Part shown: one piece after another, positions 1 through 12,359 of the stretch
How the letters are laid out: the number at the start of each line of letters is the position of its first letter
Position numbering within the stretch: position 1 is the stretch's first letter
Assembly (NCBI GenBank): GCA_964017185.1
Contig: OZ024882.1
Location: 42,825,431-42,889,430 of the forward strand
DNA from: Rugalucina vietnamica
Taxonomy: Eukaryota > Mollusca > Bivalvia > Lucinida > Lucinidae
Length of the DNA stretch: 64,000 nt
Direction of reading: 5' to 3'
Translations under genes and position numbers: made by a program
The notes under the pieces: model-generated
Told to the model about the DNA's origin: nothing
The model's database searches: none
Seen by the model: the letters and a program-made list of their open reading frames with translations, nothing else

Positions 1-3000
1 GGTATCGTTGACAATTTACGACTTCTGTCTGCTGTCAACAGTTATCGTTGAAAACTCTACCGCTTCTGTCCATCATGTACAAAAAACTTTAACTTTGTCT
101 CATATTAGTTCATAAAGAACACGATTACTTGTTTTAAGATAGATTCGTTTATCTAGAACTTTAATAATTATAAGATTGACTGATTTCTATGATTTCATCT
201 GCCGTGAACAGAAGTCGTCGACAACATAACGACTTCTGCCTGCTATGAACAGTTGTCGTTGAAAGCTTAACCGGTTCTGTCCATCATGTGCAAAACCCTT
301 TGAACTTGTCTCATACTAGTTCCGAAAGCCACGATTAGTTGTTTTAAGAAAGATTTTTGTATCAGGAACTTTAATTGTTATACGATTGATGGATTTATAT
401 GATTTCATCTGTCGTGAACAGAAGTCTGTCTGATGTGAACAGTTGTCGTTGAAAACTCAACCGGTTCTGTCCATCATGTACAAAAACCTTTGAACTAGTC
501 TCATACTAGTTCAGAAAGCCACGATTAGTTGTTTTAAGATAGATTTGTGCATCAGGAACTTTAAATGATATTAGATTGACTAACTTATATGATTTCATCT
601 TTCGTGAACAGAAGTCGTTGAAAACGTAACGTCTTCTGTCTGCTGTGAACAGTTGTCGTTGAAAACTGAACTGGTTCTGTCCATCATGTACATAAAAGTT
701 TAAATTTGTCTCATGCTTGTTCAGAAAGAACACGATTACTTGGTTTAAGATATATTCGTGTATCAAGAATTTTCATCGTTATAAGATTGACTGATTTCTA
801 TTATTTCATCTGTCGTGAACAGAAGTCGTCGACAACGTAACGACTTCTGTCTGCTGTGAACAGTTGTCGTTGAAAACTGAACTGGTTCTGTCCATCATGT
901 ACAAAAAAGTTTAAATTTGTCTCATGCTTGTTCAGAAAGAACACGATTACTTGATTTAAGATATATTCGTGTATCAAAAATTTTCATCGTTATAAGATTG
1001 ACTGATTTCTATGATTTCATCTGTCGTGAACAGAAGTCGTTGACAACGTAACGACTTCTGTCTGCTGTGAACAGTTGTCGTTGAAAACTCAACCGGTTCT
1101 GTCCATCATGTACTAAAAACCTTTGAACTTGTCTGATACCAGTTAAGAAAGCCACTATTAGTTGTTAAAAGATAGATTTTTGTATCAGGAACTTTAATTG
1201 TTATTAGATTGGCTGACGTTTATGATTTCCTCTGTCGTGAACAGAAGTTGTTGACAACGTTACAACTTCTGTCTTCTGTGAATAGTTGTCGTTGGAAACT
1301 CAACCGGTTCTGTCCATCATGTACAAAAACCTTTGAACTTGTCTCATACTAGTTCAGAAAGCCACGATTTGTTGTTTTAAGATAGATTTGTGTATCACGA
1401 ACTTAAGTTGTTAAAAGATTGATGACTAATGCCAATTCATCTGTCGTGAACAGAAGTCGTTGACAACGTAACTACTTCTGTCTGCTGTGAACAGTTGTCG
1501 TTGAAAACTCAACTCGTTCTGTCCATCATGTACAAAAAACTTTAAATTTGTCTCATGCTTGTTCAGAAAGAACACGATTACTTGGTATAAGATATATTCG
1601 TGTATCAAGAATTTTTATCGTTATAAGATTGACTGATTTCTATGATTTCATCTGTCGTGAACAGAAGTCGTTGACGACGTAACGACTTCTGTCTGCTGTG
1701 AACAGTTCTCGTTGAAAACTCAACCGGTTCTGTCCATCATTTACAAAAACCTTTGAACTTGTCTCTTACTAGTTCCGAAAGCCACGATTAGTTGTAATAA
1801 GATAGATTTATGTATCAGGAACTTAAATTGTTATACGATTTACGGATTAATATGATTTCATCTGTCGTGAACAGAACTCGTTGACAGCGTAACGTCTTTT
1901 GACTGCTGTGAACAGTTGTCGTTGAAAAATCAACCGGTTCTGTCCATCATGTACTAAAAACCTTTGAACTTGTCTCATACTAGGTTAGAAAGCCACGATT
2001 AGTTGTTTTAAGATATATTTGTGTATCAGGAACTTTAAATGATATTAGATTGACTTACTTATATGATTTCATCTTTCGTGAACAGAAGTCGTTGACAACG
2101 TAACGACTTCTGTCTGCTGTGAACAGTTGTCGTTGAAAACTCAACCGGTTCTGTCCATCATGTACAAAAACCTTTGAACTTGTCTCATACAAGTTCAGAA
2201 AGCGACGATTTGTTGTTTTAGATAGATTTGTGTATCAGGAACTTTAGTTGTTAAAAGATTGACTGACTAATGTGATTTCATCTGTCGTGAACAGAAGTCG
2301 TTGACAACGTAACGACTTCTGTCTGCTGTGAACAGTTGTCGTTGAAAACTCAACCGGTTCTGTCCATCATGAACACAAATCTTTGAACATGTCTCATACT
2401 AGTTCAGAAAGCCACGATTTGTTGTTTTTAGATAGATTTGTGTATCAGGAATTTTAATTGTTATTAGACTGACTTACTTATGTGATTTCATCTGTCGTGA
2501 ACAGAAGTCGTTGACAACGTAACGACTTCTGTCTGCTCTGAACAGTTGTCGCTGAAAACTCCACAGGTTCTGTCCATCATGTACACAAACCTTTGAACGT
2601 GTCTCATACTAGTTCAGAAAGCCACGATTAGTTGTTTTAAGATAGATTTGTGTATCAGGAACTTTAATTGATATTAGATTGACTGACTTATATGATTACA
2701 TCTTTCGTGAACAGAAGTCATTGACAACGTAAGTACTTCTGTCTGCCGTGAACAGTTGTCGTTGAAACCTCAACCGGTTCTGTCCATCATGAACTCAAAT
2801 CTTTGAACATGTCTCATACTAGTTCAGAAAGCCTCGATTTGTTGTTTTTAGAAAGATTTGTGTATCAGGAATTTTAATTGTTATTAGATTGACTTACTTA
2901 TGTGATTTCGTCTGTCGTGAACAGAAGTCGTTGACAACGTAACGACTTCTGTCTGCTGTGAACAGTTGTCGTTGAAAACTCAACCGGTTCTGTCCATCAT

Positions 3001-6000
3001 GAACATAAATCTTTGAACATGTCTCATACTAGTTCAGAAAGCCACGATTTGTTGTTTTTAGATAGATTTATGTATCAGGAATTTTAATTGTTATTAGATT
3101 GACTTACTTATGTGATTTCATCTGTCGTGAACAGAAGTCGTTGACAACGTAAGTACTTCTGTCTGCCGTGAACAGTTGTCGTTGAAAACTCAACTGGTTC
3201 TGTCCATCATGTACAAAAACTTTAAATTTGTCTCATGCTTGTTCAGAAAGAACACGATTACTTGGTTTAAGATATATTCGTGTATCAAGAATTTTCATCG
3301 TTATAAGATTGACTGATTTCTATAATTTCATCTGTCGTGAACAGAAGTCGTTGACAACGTTAAAACATCTGTCTGCTGTGAACAGTTGTCGTTGAAAACT
3401 CAACCGGTTCTGTCGATCATTTACAAAAACCTTTGAACTTGTCTCTTACTAGTTCCGAAAGCCACGATTAGTTGTTATGAGATAGATTTATGTATCAGGA
3501 ACTTAAATTGTTATACGATTTACGGATTTATATGATTTCATCTGTCGTGAACAGAACTCGTTGACAGCGTAACGACTTTTGACTGCTGTGAACAGTTGTC
3601 GTTGAAAACTCAACCGGTTCTGTTCATCATGTACTAAAAAACTTTGAACTTGTCTCATACTAGGTTAGAAAGCCACGATTAGTTGTTTTAAGATTGATTT
3701 GTGTATCAGGAACTTTAAATGATATTAGATTGACTTACTTATATGATTACATCTTTCGTGAACAGAAGTCGTTGACAACGTAACGACTTCTGTCTGCTGT
3801 GAACAGTTGTCGTTGAAAACTCAACCGGTTCTGTCAGTCATGTACAAAAACCTTTGAACTTGTCTCATAGCAGTTCAGAAAGCCACGATTTGTTGTTTTT
3901 AGATAGATTTGTGTATCAGGAATTTTAATTATTATTAGATTGACTTACTTATGTGATTTCGTCTGTCGTGAACAGAAGTCGTTGACAACGTAACGACTTC
4001 TGTCTGCTGTGAACAGTTGTCGTTGAAAACTCAACCGGTTCTGTCCATCATGAACACAAATCTTTGATCATGTCTCATACTAGTTCAGAAAGCCACGATT
4101 TGTTGTTTTTAGATAGATTTATGTATCAGGAATTTTAATTGTTATTAGATTGACTTACTTATGTGATTTCATCTGTCGTGAACAGAAGTCGTTGACAACG
4201 TAACGACTTCTGTCTGCTGTGAACAGTTGTCGTTGAAAACTCAACCGGTTCTGTCCATCATGTACACAAACCTTTGAACTTGTCTCATACTAGTTTAGAA
4301 ATCCACGATTAGATGTTTTAAGATAGATTTGTGTATCAGGAACTTTAATTGATATTAGATTGACTGACTTATATGATTTCATCTTTCGTGAACAGAAGTC
4401 GTTGACAACGTAAGTACTTCTGTCTGCTGTGAACAGTTGTCGTTGAAAACTCAACTGGTTCTGTCCATCATGTACAAAAACTTTAAATTTGTCTCATGCT
4501 TGTTCAGAAAGAACACGATTACTTGGTTTAAGATATATTCGTGTATCAAGAATTTTCATCGTTATAAGATTGACTGATTTTTATGATTTTATCTGTCGTG
4601 AACAGAAGTCGTTGACAACGTTACGACTTCTGTCTGCTGTGAACAGTTGTCGTTGAAAACTCAACCGGTTCTGTCAATCATTTACAAAAACCTTTGAACT
4701 TGTCTCATACTAGTTCCGAAAGCCACGATTAGTTGTTATGAGATAGATTTATGTATCAGGAACTTAAATTGTTATACGATTTACGGATTTATATGATTTC
4801 ATCTGTCGTGAACAGAACTCGTTGACAGCGTAACGACTTTTGACTGCTGTGAACAGTTGTCGTTGAAAACTCAACCGGTTCTTTTCATCATGTACTAAAA
4901 ACCTTTGAACTTGTCTCATACTAGGTTAGAAAGCCACGATTAGTTGTTTTAAGATAGATTTGTGTATCAGGAACTTTAAATGATATTAGATTGACTTACT
5001 TATATGATTTCATCGTTATAAGATTGACTGATTTTTATGATTTTATCTGTCGTGAACAGAAGTCGTTGACGACGTAACGGCTTCTGTCTGCTGCGAACAG
5101 TTGTCTTTGAAAACTCAACCGGTTCTGTCAATCATGTACAAAAACCTTTGAACTTGTCTCATACAAGTTCAGAAAGCCACGATTTGTTGTTTTTAGATAG
5201 ATTTGTGTATCAGGAACTTAAGTTGTTAAAAGATTGACTGACTAATGTAATTTCATCTGTCGTGAACAGAAGTCGTTGGCAACGTAACGACTTCTGTCTG
5301 CTGTGAACAGTTGTCGTTGAAAACTCAACCGGTTCTGTCCATCATGAACACAAATCTTTGAACATGTCTCATACTAGTTCAGAAAGCCACGATTTGTTGT
5401 TTTTAGATAAATTTGTGTATCAGTAATTTTAATTGTTATTAGATTGACTTACTGATGTGATTTCATCTGTCGTGAACAGAAGTCGTTGACAACGTAACGA
5501 CTTCTGTCTGCTGTGAACAGTTGTCGTTGAAAACTCAACCGGTTCTGTCCATCATGTATACAAACCTTTGAACGTGTCTCTAACTAGTTCCGAAAGCCAC
5601 GATTAGTTGACTTTCTTTTATGAGAAAGATTAGATTGCCTTTTTATATGATTTCATCTTTCGTGAACAGAAGTCGTTGACAACGTAACGACTTCTGTCTG
5701 CTGTGAACAGTTGTCGTTGAAAATTCTACCGGTTCTTTCCATCATGTACAAAAACCTTTGAACTTGTCTCATACTAGTTCAGAAAGCCACGATTTGTTGT
5801 TTTTATATAGATTTTTGTATCAGTAATTTAATTGTTATAAGATTGACTTACTTATGTGATTTCGTCTGTCGTGAACAGAAGTCGTTGACAACGTAACGAC
5901 TTCTGTCTGCTGTGAACAGTTGTCGTTGAAAACTCAACCGGTTCTGTCCATCATGAACTCAAATGTTTGAACATGTCTCATACTAGTTTAGAAAGCCACG

Positions 6001-6729
6001 ATTTGTTGTTTTTAGATAGATTTATGTATCAGGAATTTTAATTGTTATTAGATTGACTTACTTATGTGATTTCATCTGTTGTGAACAGAAGTCGTTGACA
6101 ACGTAACGACTTCTGTCTGCTGTGTACAATTGTCGTTGAAAACTCAACCGGTTCTGTCCATCATGTACACAAACCTTTGAATTTGTCTCATACTAGTTCA
6201 GAAATCCACTATTAGTTGTTTTAAAATGGATTTGTATATCAGGAACTTTAATTGATATTAGATTGACTGACTTATATGATTTTATCTTTCTTGAACAAGA
6301 GTCGTTGACAACGTAACTACTTCTGTCTTCTGTGAACAGTTGTCGTTGAAAACTCAACTGGTTCTGTCCATCATGTACAAAAACTTTAAATTTGTCTCAT
6401 GCTTGTTCAGAAAGAACACGATTACTTGGTTTAAGATATATTCGTGTATCAAGAATTTTCATCGTTATAAGATTGACTGATTTCTATGATTTCATCTGTC
6501 GTGAACAGAAGTCGTTGACAACGTAACGACTTCTGTCTGCTGTGAACAGTTCTCGTTGAAAACTCAACCGGTTCTGTTCATCATGTACAAAAACCTTTGA
6601 ACTTGTCTCTTACTAGTTCCGAAAGTCACGATTAGTTGTTATAAGATAGATTTATGTATCAAGAACTTTAATTGTTATACGATTTACGGATTTATATGAT
6701 TTCATTTGTCGTGAACAGAACTCGTTGAC
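1..6729 (-). repeat. 210-bp satellite array, first orientation
   Basis: About 32 head-to-tail monomers. The landmark TCTGTCGTGAACAGAAGTCG recurs every 210 bp (2281, 2491, 2911, 3121, with slight variants at 2701 and elsewhere). Each monomer holds an inverted repeat with 12-bp arms ACAGAAGTCGTT / AACGACTTCTGT around an 8-bp loop. Two monomer types alternate: one with TTTAAATTTGTCTCATGCTTG (near 690, 900, 1540, 3215, 4470, 6380), the other with CTTTGAACTTGTCTCATAC. Stretches near 3215 and 4470 match over a six-monomer, roughly 1260-bp higher-order unit. The array is cut by the window start. Short ORFs in it are repeat translations. The strand label is arbitrary and only marks the contrast with the inverted block. 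Confidence 0.95.
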
Positions 6730-8057
6730 AAAGGTTTTTGTATATAATGGACAGAACCGGTTGAGTTTTCAACGACAACTATTCACAGCAGACAGAAGTC
6801 GTAATGTTGTCAATGACTTCTTTTCACGACAGATGAAATCATATAAGTCAGCCAATCTAATAAAAGTTGAAGTTCCTGATACAAAAATCTATCTTAAAAC
6901 AGCTAGTCGTGGCTTTCTAAACTGCTATGAGACAAGTTCAACGGTTTTTAGTACATGATGGACAGAACCGGTTCAGTTTTCAACGGCAATTGTTCACAGC
7001 AGACAGAAGTCGTTTCGTTGTCAACGACTTCTGTTCACGACAGATTAAATCACATAAGTAAGTCAGTCTAATAACAATTAAAGTTCCTGATACACAAATC
7101 TATCTAAAAACAACAAATCGTGGCTTTCTGAACTAGTATGAGACATGTTCAAAGTTCTGTGTTCATGATGGACAGAACCGGTTGAGTTTTCAACGACAAC
7201 TGTTCACAGCAGACAGAAGTCGTTACATTGTCAACGACTTCTGTTCACGACAGATGAAATCATAGAAATCAGTCAATCTTATAACGATGAAAATTCTTGA
7301 TACACGAATATATCTTAAACCAAGTAATCATGTTTTTTCTGAACAAGCATGAGACAAATTTAAAGATTTTTGTACATGATTGACAGGACAGAACCAGTTG
7401 AGTTTTCAACGACAACTGTTCACAGCAGACAGATGTCGTTACGTTGTCAACGACTTCTGTTCACGAACGATGAAATCATATAAGACAGTCAATCTAATAT
7501 CAATTTAAGTTCCTGATACACAAATCTATCTACAAACAACAAATCGTGGCTGTCTGAACTAGTATGAGATATGTTCAAAGATTTGTGTTCATTTGTGTTT
7601 TCAACGACAACTGTTCACAGCAGACGGAAGTCGTTACGTTGTCAACGACTTCTGTTCACGACAGATGAAATCACATTAGTCAGTCAATCTTTTAACAATT
7701 AAAGTTCCTGATACAGAAATATATCTTAAAACAATGAATCGTGGCGTTCTGAAATGGTATGAGGCAAGTTCAAAGGCTTTTGTACATGATAGACAGAAAC
7801 AGTTGAGGCTTCAACGACAATTGTTCACAGTAGGCAGAAGTCGTTACGTTTTCAACGAGTTTTGTTCACGACAGATAAAATCATATAAATCAGTCAATCG
7901 TAACACAATAAGAGTTCCTGTTAAAAAAATCTATCTTATATAACAATTATTCGTGGCTATCGGAACTAGTATGAGACAGTTTCAAAGGCTTTTGTACATG
8001 ATGGACAGAACCGGTTGAGCTTTCAACGACAATTGTTCATAGCAGTCGTTACGTTGA
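6730..8057 (+). repeat. 210-bp satellite array, inverted block
   Basis: About six copies of the same monomer now read on the opposite strand (GGACAGAACCGGTTGAG at 6759, 6960 and 7170 and so on). The switch falls between CTCGTTGACA (ending at 6730) and AAGGTTTTTG. The two sides stop at different monomer phases, so this is a breakpoint and not a simple mirrored end. One copy near 7590 has an internal deletion. The block ends at about 8057, where the next satellite begins with no spacer. Confidence 0.93.
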
Positions 8058-8575
8058 TCACAGTGACCTATACCTGTAAGTATATTTGGGTCAAAGGTCT
8101 GGTCATTCTCACTCACAATCTGAAAGAAGTATGAAAAATACCATTTGAGTGCGGAGATATAAGGCAAAAGCACTGAATCGTTAAATAAGGTCACAGTGAC
8201 CTATAAGTATATTGGGGTCATAGGTCTGGTCATACTCACTCATCATCTGATGGAAGTATGAAAATATATCAATTGAGTGTCTAGATATAAGGAAAAATCA
8301 ATGAACCGTGAAATTAGGTCACAGTGATCAATAAGTATATTGGGGTCATACTCACTCATAATCTGAAGTTAATATGAAAATATATCAATTGAGTGTCAAG
8401 ATATTGGGCAAAATCACTGAACCGTGAAATTATGTCACATTAACCTATAAGTATATTTTGGGTCAAAGGTCTGGTCATTCTTACTCAGTATAATCTGAAA
8501 GAAGTAAGAAAATATACTAATTGTGTGTCAAGATGTAAAATCACTGTACCACGGAAAGTAGGTCAACGCAATCTT
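8058..8575 (+). repeat. 128-bp satellite, first block
   Basis: Four or so monomers of about 126-128 bp with the landmarks TCACTGAACCGTGAAATTAGG, GGTCAAAGGTCTGGTCATAC and TTGAGTGTCAAGATATAAGG. One copy (8188-8202) carries the palindrome AGGTCACAGTGACCT. Others are mutated by a few bases. The same family resumes at about 9470. Confidence 0.9.
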
Positions 8576-9469
8576 ACCGTCATGACACACAAGCCATTGT
8601 CACAATGTTGAAAGATGAATGACCAACCATCTTAGTAAGTTGTTTCTATTTAGATATAAATCGCCAAAAATATTGTAGCGAGTTTTAGATTTTTACCCCA
8701 GAGGTCCGATGTCATGGAACCTAAATTGTATGAAGTAAGATATCTTTCTTCGTACAAGTTACACAGCAGTACATCCATTTTTACAGTGTTCTAGTTTTTA
8801 ACCTCTAGTTCCATCCCCCAGGCATGGACCCAGGGATCTAATGCCATGCAATGAAACTCAACCCTACAAGGTACCTATGGTTCAAGTATGAAAGCCCAAT
8901 GATAAAAGGTTTTAAAGATATAGACTTCTAGAATACTATATCACAGAAAAGCCATCAATAATGGTGTGTTAGATTTTTAAACCTCCAGCGCCCCCCCACC
9001 TCTCTGGACTGGACCTAGGGGCTCGATGCCATGGAATGAAAGCTAACCCTACAGGGTATCAATAGTCTTAGTAGCAATGCTTTCTGATGAGTGGTTGTCA
9101 AGATTCTAGAAACCTTAAACGCAAGTGTAACGCGCACGCGCACGGGAACGTGGACGACCGCGGTGAATACAATAGCTCTATGCCCTTTGTGTAGTCGAGC
9201 TAAAAACAATATTTAGGCAGTTCTAGATTTTGACCTCTAGCCCCGCCCCTGACTCCGACCCAGTGGTCCGATGTCAGGGAACCTAATGTGTATGAACTAT
9301 GAATGTTTTATGATAAGTTGTTGTCAAGATATGAACTCTTTGTAAAAACATAAGAGCTGTCGCAGGACAGCGTGCTCGACTGCTTCTGACCTTTGACAAA
9401 CATAAGGCCAAACCTGACCTGTAACCCAAAGCATTATGCTCATACATCTCTTTGCCTTGATTCAACAAG
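8576..9469. repeat. Diverged repeat spacer between 128-bp blocks
   Basis: This stretch holds four loosely similar segments built on TTAGATTTTTA, CCTCTAG, CCC-rich tract, GGTCCGATGTCATGGAACC (near 8690, 8800, 8970 and 9225). The spacing is irregular. No coding sequence is recognised. The segment at 8576-8640 (CTTACCGTCA...ACACACAAG) resembles the end of the second satellite block at 10815-10840, so it probably belongs to the same composite repeat. Confidence 0.6.
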
Positions 9470-10830
9470 GCAAAAATATACCAAATGCGTGCCAAGATAC
9501 AAGGCAAACTCACTGAACTGTGAAATAAGGTCACAATGACCTAAAAGTTCTTCAGGGTCAAAGGTCTAGTCATACTTTCTCATAATGTCAAAGAAATATG
9601 ATCATATACCTATTGAGTGTTTAGATATTATGCAAAATCACTGAACCATGAAATTAGGTCATAGTGACATATAAGTATGTTTGGAATAAAGGTCTGGCCA
9701 AACTCATTCATAATCAGAAAGAAGTATGAAAAGATATCAACTGAGTGTCAAGATATAAGGCAAAGTCACTGAACCATGAAATTAGTTCACAGTGGCCCAG
9801 AATTACTTAACAGTCAAAGGTCTTGTCATATGCAAACATATCATGAAAGAAGTATGTTCATATACCAATTGAGTGCCGAGATATAATGGAAAATCACTGA
9901 ACCATGAAATTAGGTCATAATGACCTATGACTACTTTAGGGTCAAAGGTCTTGTCATACCCAAACAAAGTGTGAAAGAAGTTGGTCATGAACCAATTGAG
10001 TGTCAAGATATAAGGCAAAATCACTGAACCGTGAAATTAGGTCACATTGACCTATAAGTATATTGGGTTCAAAGGCCTGGTCATACTTACTCATAATCTG
10101 AAAGAAGTAAGAAAATATATTAATTGAGTGTCAAGATATAAGGCAAAATCACTGACCCATGAAATTAGGTCACAGTTTCCTAGGAATACTTCAGGGTCAA
10201 AGGCCTTGTCATACGCAAACATATCCTGAAAACAGTATGTTCATATACCAGTTGAGTGCCGAGATACAAGGGAAAATCACTGGACCGTGAAATTAGGTCA
10301 TAATGACCTAGGACTACTTAAGGGTCAAAGGTCTTGTCATACGCAAACATATCATGAAAACAGTATGTTCATAAACCACCTGAGTGCTGAGATATTAGGC
10401 AAAATCACTGAACCGTGAAATTAGGTCATAATGACCTATGACTACTTAAGGGTCAAAGGTCTTGTCATACGCAAACATAGTGTGAAAGAAGTTTGTTCAT
10501 ATACCAGTTGAGTGCCGAGAGATAAGGCAAAATCACTGAACCGTGAAATAAGGTCACAGTGACCTATAAGTATATTGGGGTCAAAGGTCTGGTCATACAC
10601 ACTCATAATCTGAAAAAAGTATGAAAATATACTGATTGAGTGTCAAGATATAAGGCAAAATCACTGAACCGTGAAATTAGGTCACAGTGACCTATAAGTA
10701 TATTGGGGTCAAAGATCTGGTCATACTTACTTATAATCTGAAAGAAGTAAGAAAATATATTAAGTGAGTGTCAAGCTATAAGGCAAAATCACTGAACCAT
10801 GGAAAGTAGGTCAATCGATCCTTACCGTCA
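9470..10830 (+). repeat. 128-bp satellite, second block, with AGGTCAnnnTGACCT palindromes
   Basis: About eleven monomers. Perfect AGGTCA-3bp-TGACCT palindromes occur at 9528, 9912, 10039, 10295, 10423, 10551 and 10679. The last four are exactly 128 bp apart. The spacers are CAA, TAA, CAT, TAA, TAA, CAG and CAG. The surrounding text GGGTCAAAGGTCTTGTCATACGC adds further GGTCA half-sites. It is a non-coding tandem repeat. Confidence 0.93.
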
Positions 10831-10942
10831 AAACACACAAGTCAGTCCATCTGTGAATGTTGTTTGCTAAATGGGTGTCAAGGTATGTACTTACAGAACG
10901 GTTTTAACAGTAATCAGCATTTTTCGCAGTGCTCTATGAAAA

Positions 10943-11065
10943 TGAACAGTAGTCGTTGAAAATAATTTTTATATCTACATGCTCAACGACTATTGTCCAT
11001 TTAGCTAGTGGACAGAAGTCGTTGCGGCCGCAACGACTATTGTCCATGGTGAACAGAAGTCGTTG
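10943..11065. repeat. Hairpin cluster related to the 210-bp satellite
   Basis: The satellite module GAACAGAAGTCGTTG recurs here outside the array: GAACAGTAGTCGTTGAAAAT, CAACGACTATTGTCC, GGACAGAAGTCGTTGCGG and GAACAGAAGTCGTTGATGG. The core 11017-11038 is a perfect palindrome with 11-bp arms AGTCGTTGCGG centred on a GCGGCCGC site. The rest folds as nested inverted repeats. It could be the terminal hairpin of a transposable element that carried the satellite. Confidence 0.8.
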
Positions 11066-11099
11066 ATGGACACTTATCGTTGCTACAAACATGCAGAGC

Positions 11100-11450
11100 G
11101 TGACAAGGCACGAAATATGTTACGGTCATCCACTACATCCAAACCCAACTCCAGACGTCTTGACCTGTGTCTCGCCTCTGGGCACAGTTGGGTGAGGACG
11201 ACTGAGTGAGGTTGACGCTGGGTACGTCTTCCTCACTATAAACCAAGTTCATGGCGCACGGCATCTTATTTCTCAAAAGGAGCAACTCTCTATGAAAAAA
11301 GAGAATCTGTGAAGCTGAAAGAAAGCGTAGAGAACGCAAAGCCAATACCAATGGGCCACTAGCTGATTCCATGACATTGATTTTCTCTACTTGCATCCGA
11401 CAGATTAGAGCTAGAATTGGCATTGTCAGCCATCAAAGAACTCACCAACA
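11100..11450 (+). pseudogene. Decayed LINE C-terminal fragment (zinc-finger-like tail)
   Basis: On the plus strand 11392-11445 translates as CIRQIRARIGIVSHQRTH. It resembles the CxxC...RARIGLxSHxRxH tail found at the C-terminus of many metazoan LINE reverse transcriptases, with the first Cys pair damaged. Upstream plus-strand pieces such as RSSTTSKPNSRRLDLCLASG fit the basic linker that usually comes before this tail, but stops and frameshifts break it. No RT domain is present. The minus-strand 96-codon ORF over the same bases is probably a shadow. The family assignment is from memory of the motif only. Confidence 0.4.
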
Positions 11451-11579
11451 CACACAAACATATTCAAGAAATAATGATGGTCTTTCTCATAATAAGGGAC
11501 GAACGACCAAATAGGTTTATCCAGATTAGCTAGTATTTGTCCAATTAAGGTTCGTTATTTTGCCAATTTCTTCCGTCGT

Positions 11580-11655
11580 TGTCGGCTTAGCGCAGTGGTA
11601 CATTGTGCTAGTTTCATGATTCAATCAAGTCTCGGTGTCGCAGGTTCGCATTTCA
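11580..11655 (+). pseudogene. tRNA-Met(CAT)-like pseudogene or SINE head
   Basis: The stretch contains an A-box-like TTAGCGCAGTGG, a TTTCATGATT anticodon-loop-like segment and a B-box-like GCAGGTTCGCATTTC at tRNA spacing. It resembles elongator tRNA-Met. The acceptor stem does not pair well and the 3' side runs into AT-rich sequence with (TTTA) units, so a functional tRNA is unlikely. A pol III-derived SINE head fits best. Confidence 0.55.
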
Positions 11656-11774
11656 CATTATTAATACTTTATTTATTTATTATTTTATTTTGTTCGTTTC
11701 GTTTGATGTATACCTTTTTAGTGTGCTGCCAATCGTTGTTGAAATGATGACGAGAAGACGATGATGGAAAAATG

Positions 11775-12009
11775 AGCCTGTGCGTGAGAAACCAACAATT
11801 TGGGTACAGACCTTGTCCGACACAAACCGGCCTGTACAGTCACAGAAGCAGACTAGAAGCTTGAAATTTCGGATTTAGCAAGAAGAAGGATAATTGTACC
11901 ATCCGTGCAACGAAAACAAAGGCGCTGATCAGCTGTGCAGTTACTGCAGAGCTAATCTGCGGCTTTGTTTTCGCCTATGCAAATTGTTAGCTTTCTTATG
12001 CGGTTGCTC
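11775..12009 (+). mobile_element. MITE family B, copy 1
   Basis: The element starts AGCCTGTGCGTGAGAAACC and ends near GGTTGCTCAACT, with a degraded right TIR. The core hairpin CGAAAACAAAGGCGCTGATC...CGGCTTTGTTTTCG is also degraded. It shares CCTGTACAGTCACAGAAGC with the other copies at 18660, 24641 and 50901. No coding capacity. Confidence 0.8.
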
Positions 12010-12359
12010 AACTGATACTTGATACTTTCTGTACATACATTCTCCTAATAAATTCGCTTCGTGCATCATGTAAATACCTTATACTCACTTTGAAGAAATA
12101 TAATTCTTAAATAAACCAACCTTGCGATTATAATCATATATGTGGCCCACCACATGGTCCCTTATATGCTTTATAAAGAATCAGAAAAACATAATAGATA
12201 AAATAATAAGATAAATAAATAATAAAACACGATTTGAAAACAAATGCTGGTACAACAAAAATAAATAAATAAATAAAAAATAAAGAAAAATATTCGAAAC
12301 AATTGGATCCGTACCCTGATGCTAACATTCCCTGAACCCACACAAATGTTAGTTATTCG
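12010..12359. other. AT-rich spacer with (AAAT)n
   Basis: This is AT-rich sequence with a short (AAAT)n run at about 12258-12283. Overlapping minus-strand ORFs here are rich in Phe, Ile and Tyr, as expected of AT-rich DNA, and no gene is recognised. Confidence 0.6.

Noticed and set aside
1..6729. CRISPR-like regular spacing
   Set aside because: The whole 210-bp unit is repeated with no unique spacers, and the window is eukaryotic.
506..7943. Several short ORFs (60-86 codons) with similar proteins
   Set aside because: They are translations of the 210-bp satellite on either strand and recur only because the monomer recurs.
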